Positions 49,715 through 59,700 of a stretch of 64,000 bases of DNA are shown here, piece by piece. Made by a program: the position numbers and the translations under genes. The notes beneath the pieces were generated by a model. The model ran no database searches and was not told the origin of the DNA. It saw nothing but the letters and a program-made list of their open reading frames with translations. The DNA is from Streptomyces toyocaensis (GTDB taxonomy: Bacteria; Actinomycetota; Actinomycetes; Streptomycetales; Streptomycetaceae), in NCBI RefSeq assembly GCF_000725125.1, contig NZ_JFCB01000001.1, positions 806,001 through 870,000 on the forward strand, written 5' to 3'. Numbering within the stretch: position 1 is the stretch's first letter; each line of letters opens with the position of its first letter.

Positions 49715-51208
49715 ATGACGGTGACACAGGACGGCCCCGAGGCCACGGACGCGGTGGCATACGGGCCCGGCATCGACCCCGAGCGGCTGGCCGTCTGCCT
49801 CGGCGTGCTCGAGGAACTCGACAAACTCGACGTCGACCACCCGGACGCGATCCTGGTCCGCCGGGCCACCTCGCACATCTACCGCACGGTCAAGCAGCGC
49901 CGCCGCCAGGAGCGCCGGGCCGCGAAGACCGCCCACGACAAGGCGGTCACCGAGGCCACCGCCACGGGTTCCGCCGAGCGCATCGACGACGAGACCGAAG
50001 GCATCCTGCCCTCCTCCCGCGTCGAGCCCGGGAAGATCGCGGGGATACTCCAGCGCCCGCGCTCCTGCTACACCTGCAAGGCCCGCTACGTCGAGGTCGA
50101 CTACTTCTACCACCAGCTCTGCCCGTCGTGCGCCGCCGAGAACCGGGCCCGGCGCGACGCCCGCACCGACCTCACCGGCAAGCGGGCGCTGCTCACCGGC
50201 GGACGCGCCAAGATCGGCATGTACATCGCGCTGCGGCTGCTGCGTGACGGTGCCCACACCACCATCACCACACGCTTCCCGAAGGACGCCATCCGCCGCT
50301 TCAAGGCCATGGACGACTCCGGTGACTGGATGCACCGCCTCGAGGTCGTCGGCATCGACCTGCGCGACCCGGCCCAGGCCGTCGCGCTGGCCGACCGGGT
50401 CGCGGAGCAGGGCCCGCTCGACATCCTGATCAACAACGCCACCCAGACCGTGCGCCGCCTGCCGTCCGCGTACGCCGCGCTCGTCGAGGGCGAGAGCGCC
50501 CCGCTGCCGGCCGGTGAGCTGCCCGCCCACCACGTCATCGGTGCCTTCAACTCCGGCGCGGTCGACGGACTGACCGCGCTCCCCGTCGGGGTCAGCGGAC
50601 TCGACGCGCAGAAGGTGGCCGACCTGGCGCTGGTCGCGGGCAACGCCAGCGTGGTGCGCCACCGGGACGGCACGGCGATCGACGCGGGCGGCCTGGTCCC
50701 CGACGTCGTCGACTCCAACACCTGGGTCCAGACCATCGAGCAGATCTCCCCCGTGGAGCTGCTGGAGACCCAGCTGTGCAACTACACGGCGCCGTTCATC
50801 CTGATCAGCGCGCTGCGCCCGGCGATGGCCGAGGCCGCGCGGCGGGCGTCCAACGGTCGCGCGTACGTCGTCAACGTCTCGGCGATGGAGGGCGTGTTCG
50901 ACCGCGGCTACAAGGGCGCGGGGCACCCCAACACCAACGCGGCCAAGGCGGCGATGAACATGGTGACGCGGACCAGCGCGCAGGAGATGTTCGACACCGA
51001 CCGCATCCTGATGACCTCGGTCGACACCGGCTGGATCACCGACGAGCGTCCCCACTTCGACAAGCTGCGCCTCGCCGAGGCCGGCTTCCACGCCCCGCTC
51101 GACCTGGTCGACGGCGCTGCCCGCGTCTACGACCCGATCGTGCGCGGCGAGGCCGGCGAGGACCTGTACGGCGTCTTCCTGAAGGACTACGCGCCCGGCC
51201 GGTGGTGA
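49715..51208 (+). CDS. SDR-family protein with N-terminal zinc-ribbon extension
   Basis: A 497-aa protein. Residues 1-115 are helical and basic (QRRRQERRAAK). A four-Cys zinc site follows (Cys118, Cys121, Cys136, Cys139 in SCYTCK and LCPSCA). The rest is a Rossmann short-chain dehydrogenase fold: LLTGGRAKIGMYIALRLLRDGA (about 159-180, TGxxxxIG) and ILINNATQTV. At the place of the catalytic YxxxK the sequence reads HPNTNAAKAA, so the Lys is kept but the Tyr seems to be Thr. Unlike ordinary SDRs of 250 aa it is twice as long. Enzyme activity is doubtful; an NAD-binding regulator is possible. No neighbour suggests a pathway. Confidence 0.85.
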   Translation: MTVTQDGPEATDAVAYGPGIDPERLAVCLGVLEELDKLDVDHPDAILVRRATSHIYRTVKQRRRQERRAAKTAHDKAVTEATATGSAERIDDETEGILPSSRVEPGKIAGILQRPRSCYTCKARYVEVDYFYHQLCPSCAAENRARRDARTDLTGKRALLTGGRAKIGMYIALRLLRDGAHTTITTRFPKDAIRRFKAMDDSGDWMHRLEVVGIDLRDPAQAVALADRVAEQGPLDILINNATQTVRRLPSAYAALVEGESAPLPAGELPAHHVIGAFNSGAVDGLTALPVGVSGLDAQKVADLALVAGNASVVRHRDGTAIDAGGLVPDVVDSNTWVQTIEQISPVELLETQLCNYTAPFILISALRPAMAEAARRASNGRAYVVNVSAMEGVFDRGYKGAGHPNTNAAKAAMNMVTRTSAQEMFDTDRILMTSVDTGWITDERPHFDKLRLAEAGFHAPLDLVDGAARVYDPIVRGEAGEDLYGVFLKDYAPGRW

Positions 51209-51280
51209 CCCCGGCGCCCCGAGGGCGCCGTCAGCCGGCCGGCCCCCGGGCCCTGTTGCCCGTTCCCGAGCTGGCCGCGC

Positions 51281-51543
51281 GTGAACGGCTCGGCGTGGCG
51301 GGTCACCCTCCATGAGCTCCACCAGGCCGCCGAGGGACTGCGCAGCGAGGCGTACCCCGTGAGGCTCGATGTCCCGTGCGCCGTCGCCGCCGCCGGGGTT
51401 GAACGAGAGGCCGCCATGCTCGCGGTGCTCCGGACGCGGCCCGGTCCTTCGGGTGCGACCTCCCCGGCATGGCCGACGGCGCCCGCGCCTACTACGAAGA
51501 GCTCAAGGCCGAGGACGAGGAGGCCGAGGCGGCGCGCACCTGA
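51281..51543 (+). pseudogene. Frameshifted small gene remnant
   Basis: One frame gives VTLHELHQAAEGLRSEAYP and on to VLRTRPGP. A different frame continues CDLPGMADGARAYYEELKAE with an acidic end and TGA at 51541-51543. The two halves join across 51440-51460 by a frameshift. I do not recognise the protein. Confidence 0.3.
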
Positions 51544-51611
51544 GCCAGCCCGGGAGCGAGGACTGCGGCGGCCGCCTTCGCTCCCGGCAGGGCCGCCACG
51601 GAACACCACTG

Positions 51612-51960
51612 ATGAAGCTGATCATCCCCGCCTTCGACCAGCACTACCGCGCATCCGCCACGGACCACAATTGGACCGACCCCGAAGAGATCCTCACCAT
51701 CGGCGCCGACGAAGCCTTTGCCGGCATCGACAGCCGCCGGTACACCACGCACGGCCGGGTCACCGCACTCGACGTCGCCCGCGACGAGGTCACCGACAAG
51801 ATAGGGAGCACGCGCACCAGGTCACCTGGTCACCAGGAGCCAGTGCCCACTACGACCGCCGCCGAGCAGTCGGCGACCGCCACGTCGCAGCACAGCGCAG
51901 CCTCTTCAACCGCTTCATTATCCGCGTGGGACGTCTCGTCAGCGGGGCGCCACACGGGCG
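51612..51960 (+). pseudogene. Frameshifted hypothetical gene
   Basis: From ATG 51612 the frame reads MKLIIPAFDQHYRASATDHN, then EEILTIGADEAFAGIDSRRY and TALDVARDEVTDKI. At about 51800-51810 coding character moves to another frame (EHAHQVTWSPGASAHYDRR, then SLFNRFIIRVGRL). So one gene has suffered at least one indel. Family unknown. The whole gap 51209-52387 otherwise holds no gene I can support, and it separates the SDR gene from the amidase operon. Confidence 0.4.
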
Positions 51961-52387
51961 CCCTGGGAAGCTCCGTCGACTGCGGGGCTACGGGCGCCAA
52001 CGCCGTACTGTTGCGGACCCCTCCCAGTGCCCGCGAGGGTTACGGCTCGACGAAGCGTCGGACGCCGAACGGCAGGGCCGAGTAAGGGATTCCGGGAACG
52101 GCGACGACACCGCCGGCGTCGGCTTCCCTGCCGCGCGCCAGGCCGGCGGCCGTCCGGAACACCGTCGCCTACTCACCGGATCGTTCGCTCATGCGGTGCG
52201 GTCTCGTCCCCCGCGCGCTCGCTCACGGCTCCCCGGTTGAGCGGTTGCTGAATGCGTACGAGTATGGAGGGAGACAGCTCAGTGCGGACCGGAATCGCCC
52301 GTCACGGCTAGAAGTTGTCACATCAACGATCGTTCTCCTCCCCTGTGTGGAGGGCACCTCGGACCGGATCAGTCTCCGGAGAGCGAC

Positions 52388-53146
52388 ATGACCATCAAGA
52401 ACATGCAGTTCACCTGCCCGAATTGCGGCGAGGAGTCGACGTACCCCGTGCAGACGGACGGCGAGGCGCCCGAGCAGTCGGGCCTGGCCTTCCATCAGGA
52501 CCTGGGCAACCTGCGGAGCCTCGATATTCCGTACACGAACAGTCCGAACCGTGACGCGTACGGTCCGCTGGTCCCGCAGGGCATCGTCGTCCACTACACC
52601 CAGGGCAAGTACCAGGGAGCCATCGGCCACTTCCAGAATTCCGCGTCCAAGGTCTCGGCGCACTTCATCGTCGCCAGGGACGGCCGGCGCATCCAAATGG
52701 TCCCGCTGCCCGACCCCGACACCAACGGCCCACGGGACGGGCGGTACACGGCCTGGCACTGCAAGGGAGGAAACACCCGCTACATCGGCATCGAGCACGA
52801 GTACGGGTACACGGGCGCGACCGGCCCCCAGGACTGGACCACGGAGATGATGGAGTCCTCGGCGGAGCTGTCGGCGTACTTGTGCCACACGTACGCCATC
52901 CCGGTCGAGGTGCCGCTCGCCCCGGATGAGCGCGACTGGTTCACGGGCTTCGGCGGACACTACAACGTGCCCAACAACAGCCACACCGACCCGGGTCCGT
53001 ATTTCCCGTGGGACTACTACATCGACCTCGTGCAGTGGTTCTACGGCCGTATGGCCGCAGACTCCCCGCCCGGCGCCGCGCCGGCGTCCGCCAAACCGAT
53101 CCGGGAGGTACACGGGTCCGGGAAGCCCGCCTACCAGACGCTGTGA
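52388..53146 (+). CDS. PGRP/Amidase_2-type N-acetylmuramoyl-L-alanine amidase
   Basis: A 252-aa protein without signal peptide. ATG 52388 has CGGAGAG upstream. A short N-terminus has one CxxC pair (Cys10, Cys13 in CPNCGEE), half a zinc ribbon. The amidase fold runs about 60-220: GIVVHYTQG with His69, VSAHFIVARDGRRIQMVPL, TAWHCKG, and the closing GGHYNVPN and HTDPGPYFPW with His191 and Asp201. These are the expected zinc ligands; the canonical last ligand is His/Cys or Asp in the family. It starts the six-gene operon, 22 nt before the first giant gene, and would cut or bind peptidoglycan-like peptides. Confidence 0.88.
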   Translation: MTIKNMQFTCPNCGEESTYPVQTDGEAPEQSGLAFHQDLGNLRSLDIPYTNSPNRDAYGPLVPQGIVVHYTQGKYQGAIGHFQNSASKVSAHFIVARDGRRIQMVPLPDPDTNGPRDGRYTAWHCKGGNTRYIGIEHEYGYTGATGPQDWTTEMMESSAELSAYLCHTYAIPVEVPLAPDERDWFTGFGGHYNVPNNSHTDPGPYFPWDYYIDLVQWFYGRMAADSPPGAAPASAKPIREVHGSGKPAYQTL

Positions 53147-53168
53147 CCGCCGAATGAGGTGACGTCCC

Positions 53169-56100
53169 ATGCTGGGCTCCACGGTGACCGCGCTCGCCGC
53201 CTGTTCGGCCGCTCCCGGCCGCCTTGACCTGTTCGTCGGCGACGGTGACGGCGGCGTATGGCACAGGACGCGCACGGCGCTCCGAGGCCGCTGGGGCGCG
53301 TGGCACTCGCTCGGCCGGCCGTGGCCTTCGCCCGGAGCGCCGGAGCGCACCGGCTGGCTGACTGTCGTGCGTTCCGACCTCGGCCGGATCGAACTCCTCG
53401 CCCTGGACAGCGGTCGCGGGACGAAGCACAGGCTCTTCGCGGCGGCCCGTGACGGGGCCCTCGACACGCTCCTCGAAGAGGCCGATGCCGAGGCCGGGGA
53501 CGCCGCCGGTGCCGAGGCGGGCGGCGGAGCCGGTGATGTCGTCGGCGATGTCCTCGGTGACGCGGCCGGCCACGGCTGGACCCCGTGGACGTCGCCCGAC
53601 CCGCTCGCCGCGCGGCCCGCGGCGACCGACCCGCTCCCGACGCAAGAGCAGTGGACGCTCCTCCGCAGGCAGCTCTCCGAGGGCCGACGTTCCGACGTCG
53701 ACCCTCGCCCTACCGCCTTCGCCACGACGGAACGTGACCTCTTCGCCGTCGCCGGTCACAGACTGTGGCACCGCATGTGGACGGAGAGCACCGCATGGGA
53801 GGACCTCGGCGGCGACCTCACCACCGACGACACGACCGCCCCCCACATCGCCGCCGCCCACGACGAGGCCGGGTCCACCCACGTGTTCGCAGTCTGGGCC
53901 GGTACGGCCCTGATGCACCGGCAGCTCGACCGCACCTGGTCCGATTGGCAGCTCGTCGACATCTGGGCCGACGTGCGGACCTACCAGGCGCTGCGCCCCG
54001 ACGACCTCGTCGCACTGACCGTCCGCGGGAGCGGACTGCGCGAACGAGTCCGCGTCGACGGCGTGGTGGAGTTCGTCGCCGCCCGGTCCGACGCCCGGCT
54101 CATCGTGGAGTTCCCACCGCAGCACATCGCCGAGACCGTCTCCGAGACGGGCACGACCAGCCAAGCGCGGATCGCGGGACCCTCACGGCTGGCCTTCGCC
54201 ATCGGCCAGGAGGCCGTACCGCTCACCGTCGACGGCGTACTGACCGCCATGCGCAAACTGCCCCTGGTCGCGACGCCCGAGACCGCGGGAGCGGAAGGCG
54301 CCCGCCTCGAACTGCCCTGGCGCCTGCTCCTGCAGCTGCCCGGCGGCGCCCACTGCACGCACCACACCCAACCCGCCGTCGGCCACGACGGCATCACCGA
54401 GCTGTGGCACAGCCGCGTCACACGCCCCGACGGGGCCGACGCGCTGCGGGTGAGGCCCGTCAAGGCCCTCCCGAACGAATCGGCCCTCGCCACCCCGCTC
54501 GGCCACCACGCGTCGAAGATCGCTGCCCTCGGGGTGCAGTCCGCCGACCCGCCCGTGACGGTCGACCGGCTTGTTCTCAGCGCGTTCGGTGCCTGGTTCG
54601 ACGCCTCCGCCTCCTGGCCCACACTGGACTGGACCCACCGGACTGCGATGGGACGCGACTACTACGTCCGCGTGCTCACCCGCGGTGCGCTCTTCCCCTT
54701 CGGACACCGGGCCGCCTTCGTCGAGGTCACCGAGCGCCGGTTCGACCGGCAGGCTCCGGCCGTGGCGGCGCTCCGCACGACCCGCACGCTGATCGTCACC
54801 GAGCCGACGCGCCGGTACGGCATCGGCGACGGCGCGGGAAAGGCGTACGAGCGTGCTTTCCCCTTCCAGGAGGTGTCCGTCGAGCCCCGCCAGCTCACGG
54901 ACCTGGACACGGCGGTGTGGCTGCCCTGCAAGGCGTTCTGGCCCCAGCAGTCGGGAGTCACCGTCGAGTTCACCGTACGCGCGCGGGCGGACCGGGAGGT
55001 CGTCGACTTTCGGCTGCCGTTGCTGTTCGTCGACGACGCGGTCCTCGGCACCTCCCACGCCGCCTCGCTCGACGCCGCGTACGCCGGCGGACCGCGCTCG
55101 GGTGTACAGCGCGACATCGGACACCCCACGCGAGAGGTCGGCCGCAGGATCGCACTCGCCATGAAGACCACGACCCAGCCCCTCGAAGGGGCGGTCCATG
55201 AAGTGCGGTCGATGTCCTTCGGCGGCGTCGGCGCCGCCCTCGCCGCGAACGGTGTCGGCTTCCACCCCCGCGTCACCCGCTTGGAGGTCGCGCTGCCGGC
55301 GGTTCGCCAGCTGATCGGATCGTCGCCGACGGTGCCGGCCGAGTTCTCGAAGGCGTTCCTGGCGGCCACGGACGCCCAGCGGCCCGAGGTCCTGCTCGCC
55401 CTCCTGGAGCCGAAGGTCATCGACTTCGCCGCGGCCGGGGCGCGTACGGGCATGGTCGCCGCGCCGAACATGGCCGTCACCGAGATCTCCCGGCTGGCCG
55501 GACCGATCGCCGGCGGCCCCTTCCCGCCCGAACCGAAGGACATGTTCGCCGAGGACGCCAGACTCTTCGGCGTCGTCTCGCTCCGCGACATCGTGTCCGT
55601 CATCACCTCCCGGCCTCAGATCACGTGGTCCGATGTGGCCGGCGCGCCGTCCGCGAAGCTGACGTGGAGGGAGAAGCTGACGACGGACGCGGACCCCTTC
55701 TACCCGAAGAGGCCCGATTCTCTGGTCTTCCTGGAGGTCGTCTCCCAGGTCGTCGACGGTCGGCCGCAGCTGCGCACGACCGGCGAGGTCACGGACTTCG
55801 CGCTGGAGATCCCCACCCGCGCCTCCGCCCTCGTCGTCCTCACCTTCAAGAAGGTCCGCTTCACCGGAAACTCCGGAGAGAACCCCTCCCTCACCTTCGA
55901 GCTCGCCGACGCACGGCTCGCCGGGAAACTGACGTTCGTCAAGACACTGGCCGACAAGATCCCGCAGGCGGGGCGCGGCGGGCCGCACGTCGAGATCTCG
56001 GCGGTCCGGATCCGGGCCACGTATACGATCGCCGTGCCCACCCTCGGCATGGGCGTCTTCACCGTGCAGAACCTGGCCATCCGCATCGGCCTCACCCTCT

Positions 56101-56717
56101 CCCTCGAACAGCGGCCCATCGAGATCGACTTCGCCTTCGCCACACGGGAACGGCCGTTCCTCGTCACCGTCAGCGGCTTCGGCGGCGGCGGCTACCTGGA
56201 GATCGGAGTGAGCGCCGGAAAGTCCGACGGGGGACTGCGGCGCTTGGTCGGCGGCATCGAGTTCGGCGCCAGCGTCGCCATGGACTTCGGCGTCGCGGCG
56301 GGCGAGGTCCACGTCTTCGGCGGTGTCGTCTTCGTCAAGCAGGGCGGCACGGTCGACATCACGGGCTATCTGCGGATCGGGGGCAGTGTCTCCGTCCTGG
56401 GCTTGATCCGGGTCTCCGTGGAGCTGACGCTCAGCCTCACCTACGACGTGGAGCGCAACGAGCTGCACGGTTCCGCCCGGCTCGTGATCACCGTCGACCT
56501 CACCTTCTGGTCCACTTCCGTCACCCTCGAATGCCACAAGAGCTTCAAGGGCCCCAGCCTCGTCGCCGGCCCCCGGGACGCCCTGACGGCGTCCGCGGAG
56601 GCCCGGCAGGCCTCCGCGGGCGCGGCGCCGTCGACTTCCGCCGTCGAGGCCGCGCTCGGTCCCCAGGGCTCCTCGTTCCCGTGGCAGACGTACTGCAGGG
56701 CCTTCGCGAAGGAGTGA
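53169..56717 (+). CDS. Giant protein A (1182 aa), tectonin-like repeats plus beta-rich C-terminus
   Basis: Unknown function. ATG 53169 follows GAGGTGAC. The first ~270 residues look like a tectonin/PLL-type propeller. Four repeats are visible, each ending in a W-x2-W-like strand: DLFVGDGDGGVWHRTR to WGAWHSLG, ELLALDSGRGTKHRLF to HGWTPWTS, DLFAVAGHRLWHRMW to TAWEDLGG, and HVFAVWAGTALMHRQ to TWSDWQLV. A run of Ala/Gly/Asp (about 100-135) interrupts the second. The middle (about 300-900) is unassigned. Residues about 960-1150 alternate hydrophobic and small residues with many Gly (FGGGGYLEIGVSAG, EVHVFGGVVFV), as in extended beta structures. No signal peptide or membrane span. Second gene of the operon. 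Confidence 0.85.
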   Translation: MLGSTVTALAACSAAPGRLDLFVGDGDGGVWHRTRTALRGRWGAWHSLGRPWPSPGAPERTGWLTVVRSDLGRIELLALDSGRGTKHRLFAAARDGALDTLLEEADAEAGDAAGAEAGGGAGDVVGDVLGDAAGHGWTPWTSPDPLAARPAATDPLPTQEQWTLLRRQLSEGRRSDVDPRPTAFATTERDLFAVAGHRLWHRMWTESTAWEDLGGDLTTDDTTAPHIAAAHDEAGSTHVFAVWAGTALMHRQLDRTWSDWQLVDIWADVRTYQALRPDDLVALTVRGSGLRERVRVDGVVEFVAARSDARLIVEFPPQHIAETVSETGTTSQARIAGPSRLAFAIGQEAVPLTVDGVLTAMRKLPLVATPETAGAEGARLELPWRLLLQLPGGAHCTHHTQPAVGHDGITELWHSRVTRPDGADALRVRPVKALPNESALATPLGHHASKIAALGVQSADPPVTVDRLVLSAFGAWFDASASWPTLDWTHRTAMGRDYYVRVLTRGALFPFGHRAAFVEVTERRFDRQAPAVAALRTTRTLIVTEPTRRYGIGDGAGKAYERAFPFQEVSVEPRQLTDLDTAVWLPCKAFWPQQSGVTVEFTVRARADREVVDFRLPLLFVDDAVLGTSHAASLDAAYAGGPRSGVQRDIGHPTREVGRRIALAMKTTTQPLEGAVHEVRSMSFGGVGAALAANGVGFHPRVTRLEVALPAVRQLIGSSPTVPAEFSKAFLAATDAQRPEVLLALLEPKVIDFAAAGARTGMVAAPNMAVTEISRLAGPIAGGPFPPEPKDMFAEDARLFGVVSLRDIVSVITSRPQITWSDVAGAPSAKLTWREKLTTDADPFYPKRPDSLVFLEVVSQVVDGRPQLRTTGEVTDFALEIPTRASALVVLTFKKVRFTGNSGENPSLTFELADARLAGKLTFVKTLADKIPQAGRGGPHVEISAVRIRATYTIAVPTLGMGVFTVQNLAIRIGLTLSLEQRPIEIDFAFATRERPFLVTVSGFGGGGYLEIGVSAGKSDGGLRRLVGGIEFGASVAMDFGVAAGEVHVFGGVVFVKQGGTVDITGYLRIGGSVSVLGLIRVSVELTLSLTYDVERNELHGSARLVITVDLTFWSTSVTLECHKSFKGPSLVAGPRDALTASAEARQASAGAAPSTSAVEAALGPQGSSFPWQTYCRAFAKE

Positions 56718-56720
56718 GCC

Positions 56721-59700
56721 ATGGCAACCACCGGCCTGCGGCGACAGTTCGTCTGGACCACGGTCCCGGCCGGGCGGGTCGCCCTCGTCCCGGGACACTC
56801 CACCCCGATGGCCTTGCTGTCCGTCCTCCTCACCCCCCGGCTGATCGGCCCCCCGGAAGAGCGGAAGCTGTCGGACTTCGGCATGCAGACCTGGCCCGAA
56901 CGGCTCGCCGCCCTCCGGTTCGACGTCTACCGGGGGACGCAGCCCGTCACCGCCCACCAGGTCCCTCACCTCACCATCGAGCAGAAAGAGGTCCGCTTCA
57001 CCACCGCCCGCCAACTCTCCGCCTGGAAGGCCCTGTTCACCGGTGCCTCGCCGGTGGTCCCGTACCGGACGACCTCCTACGCCGAACGGGACGTCCGAGA
57101 GTTCCCGGCCGCAGAGGCCGCCGCCGAGGTCCGCCAGGCGTACACGGCCACGGCCCGCGTCCACCTCGACCACGACGGCGAGGCCCCCGAGACCGACCCC
57201 GAGCTGCGGGCGGCGCTGAGCCGGGTGAGCGCGATGTGGCAGTCGCGGCTCGCACCCCTGGACGGCACGGCGGAGCAGGACCCGTCCGCACCCCGGTCGG
57301 CGCTCACTGAGGCGTACGCCTTCTACCGGCGCGACCACGATGCGTTCACGGCGCTTCCGCCGCCCACCGCCGTACCCGTGCACGAGTTCCACGAGACCGT
57401 CGCCCGCCTCGCCGACCACCCGCTGCTCCTCCGCGCGCTCGGACTGCTGATCGACCTGGCCGTGGAACCGGCCTCGCTGACCGCGGCCGGCGGAGCGAAG
57501 GAGCTGCGCGTCGTCCCGCACTGGCCGAACCCCGACGGCTCCGCACCGTCCGGGTGGTCCCACGCCACCCAGGACGACCTGTCCCCGAAGACCGCCTACC
57601 TCCTGGAGGGGAAGCGCTTCGTCGCCGCGTCACTGCCGGGAGGGGCGGCGACCGAACTCAAGCGCGGCATGCTGCCCCTGGCCGGAACCGGCGTGGCGTC
57701 CTCCGGCGGGGACGCCGGAGCCCGGTACGAGGTGATGCCCTTCGACGTCGACGGCGCCGCCCTGCGCCTGGTCGGCGTCGCCGAATCCGACCGCGCCCGC
57801 GCGGCCTCGCAGAACGGGGCCGGCGTCGGCGCGCTGCCCGCCCTGCGGTCGATGGGCTTCGCCCTCGTCGAGCGGGACCGCGTACAGGAGCACCGCAGGC
57901 AGCTCGAGCGGGCCGCCCAGCGAGCCACGGCCGCAGGCCTCACCTCCCAGCCGGTGACGGCGGACGCGCTGCTCGGCGGCTACCGCGTGGACGTCTTCGA
58001 CGTGGCGAGGAAGCAGTGGTACCCCCTGTGCCGCAGGCGCGTCCGTTACAAGATCGGCGACGTGACGATCGGACAGGACGCCACCGGCGGCGGCCCCGCC
58101 AGCCTCCTCGAGGAAGGATTTCTGCGCCCGGAAGCGGCGACGACCGGAGCAGGCGACCAGGACGCCCTGTACCTCCACCAGATCGTCATGCGCTTCGACG
58201 GCTGGAGCCCGGTCGTGGAGCGACCCGAGCGGATCGTCGACACGGGGGACACGATGTCGGCGGCGGCGGACCCGCCCCCCTTCGACGCGGTCGTCGAAAC
58301 CGACCCGGGATCGCTGCCCCGCCTGCGCTTCGGCCGCGACTACCGCCTCCGCGTACGGATCGCCGACCTCGCCGGGGGCGGACTGCGCCCCGACGAGACC
58401 GGGCTCGAAGAGGAACGGACGAACGTCTTCCGGTACCACCGCTTCGAGCCTCTGCCGCCCCCGGAACTCGTCCCCACCCGCGAACTGGCCGACGGCGAGA
58501 CCCTGGACCTGATGGTCATCCGCAGCGACCGCGACACGACGGTGGAGGCGTACGCGGCCGCCCACGGCCACCGTGCCTTCGACCTCCGCCACCTCCTCGC
58601 CCCCCCGTGCTCCCTCGAACTGGCCCTCCAGCACGAACGCACCTTCGACGCCGCCCTCGGCCCCGACGTACCCACCGCGAAGGTGAAGGAACTCTTCGAG
58701 GTCGCCAAACGAGCCGACCGGGACGTCTCCGACATCGCCGGCGCGGTCGTCGTGGGAACGGAGACCGGCTCCACCGTCCCCGCCCCGTACGTCTTCCTCC
58801 CCGAGACCGGCGTCACCCTGCCGTGGCTCCCGGACCCGGCCACCACGCACCTCGCCCTGAACCCGCGCCGCAGGCCCATCGACCCCGACTCCGGAAAGTA
58901 CGGAACAGTCGTGGGTGACAAAAGGACCGGCCTGTGGCAGGGCACCTGGCCGGCGTACGCGCCGATCTCGCTCCGCCTCGTCGGCGGCCCCGGCGGCTGC
59001 ACCCTGACCCGCTCCCCGGACCAGCGCACGTTCACCGTCGCGCTCGGCCCCGCCGAAGAGGTCACGTTCGACATCCCCTCCTGCCCCGGCACCCGCAGCG
59101 TCCAGCTGTTCGGCATCGTCACCTGGCTGGGCATCGACGCCACCGACCCCACCGCGTTCAAGCCCATCACCGAGGGCCGCAACCGCCTCGTCACACCGCC
59201 GCGCACCGTCAGGCTCGTCCACGCCGTGCAGCGGCCCCTGGCGATCCCCTCCGGCCTGCTCGCCGCCCGCCGGACCACCGGAGAGACCAGCGCCGTCCTG
59301 CGCACCGACGACCTGCGCCTCCACATCGCCAGCACCGGCCGCCTCGACCTGCGCGCCGAGTGGACCGACCACGAGGACATCCCGCCCCAGAAGCCCGCCG
59401 AGCGCCGGCGGACCGCCATCCTCGGCTCGTACGACGTCCAGCGCGCCCCTCAGCACGAGGCGTTCCCCACGATCCGCCAGGAGTTCGGCGACACCCGCCG
59501 CCGGCACGTCACGTACCGCGCCACCGCCGTTTCCCGCTTCCAGGACTGCTTCCCCCGCGCCACCGCCGGCGACCCCCAGGCCTGCCTGAGCGAGGGCGTC
59601 CTGGAGGTCACGGACGTGCCGAGCTCCGCCCGACCGCCCGCGCCCAAGGTCCTCCACACCGTGCCGACGTTTCGCTGGACCCGTTCGCACGACGGCCAGA

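Noticed and set aside
48284..51322. 1012-codon minus-strand frame
   Set aside because: Antisense to the WS/DGAT and SDR genes; no domain-like sequence.
54183..57563. 1126-codon minus-strand frame opposite giant genes A and B
   Set aside because: Given the unknown nature of A and B I checked which strand is real. The plus-strand products have balanced composition, ribosome-binding sites and tight operon spacing; the minus frame is Gly/Asp/Glu/Arg-rich without structure.
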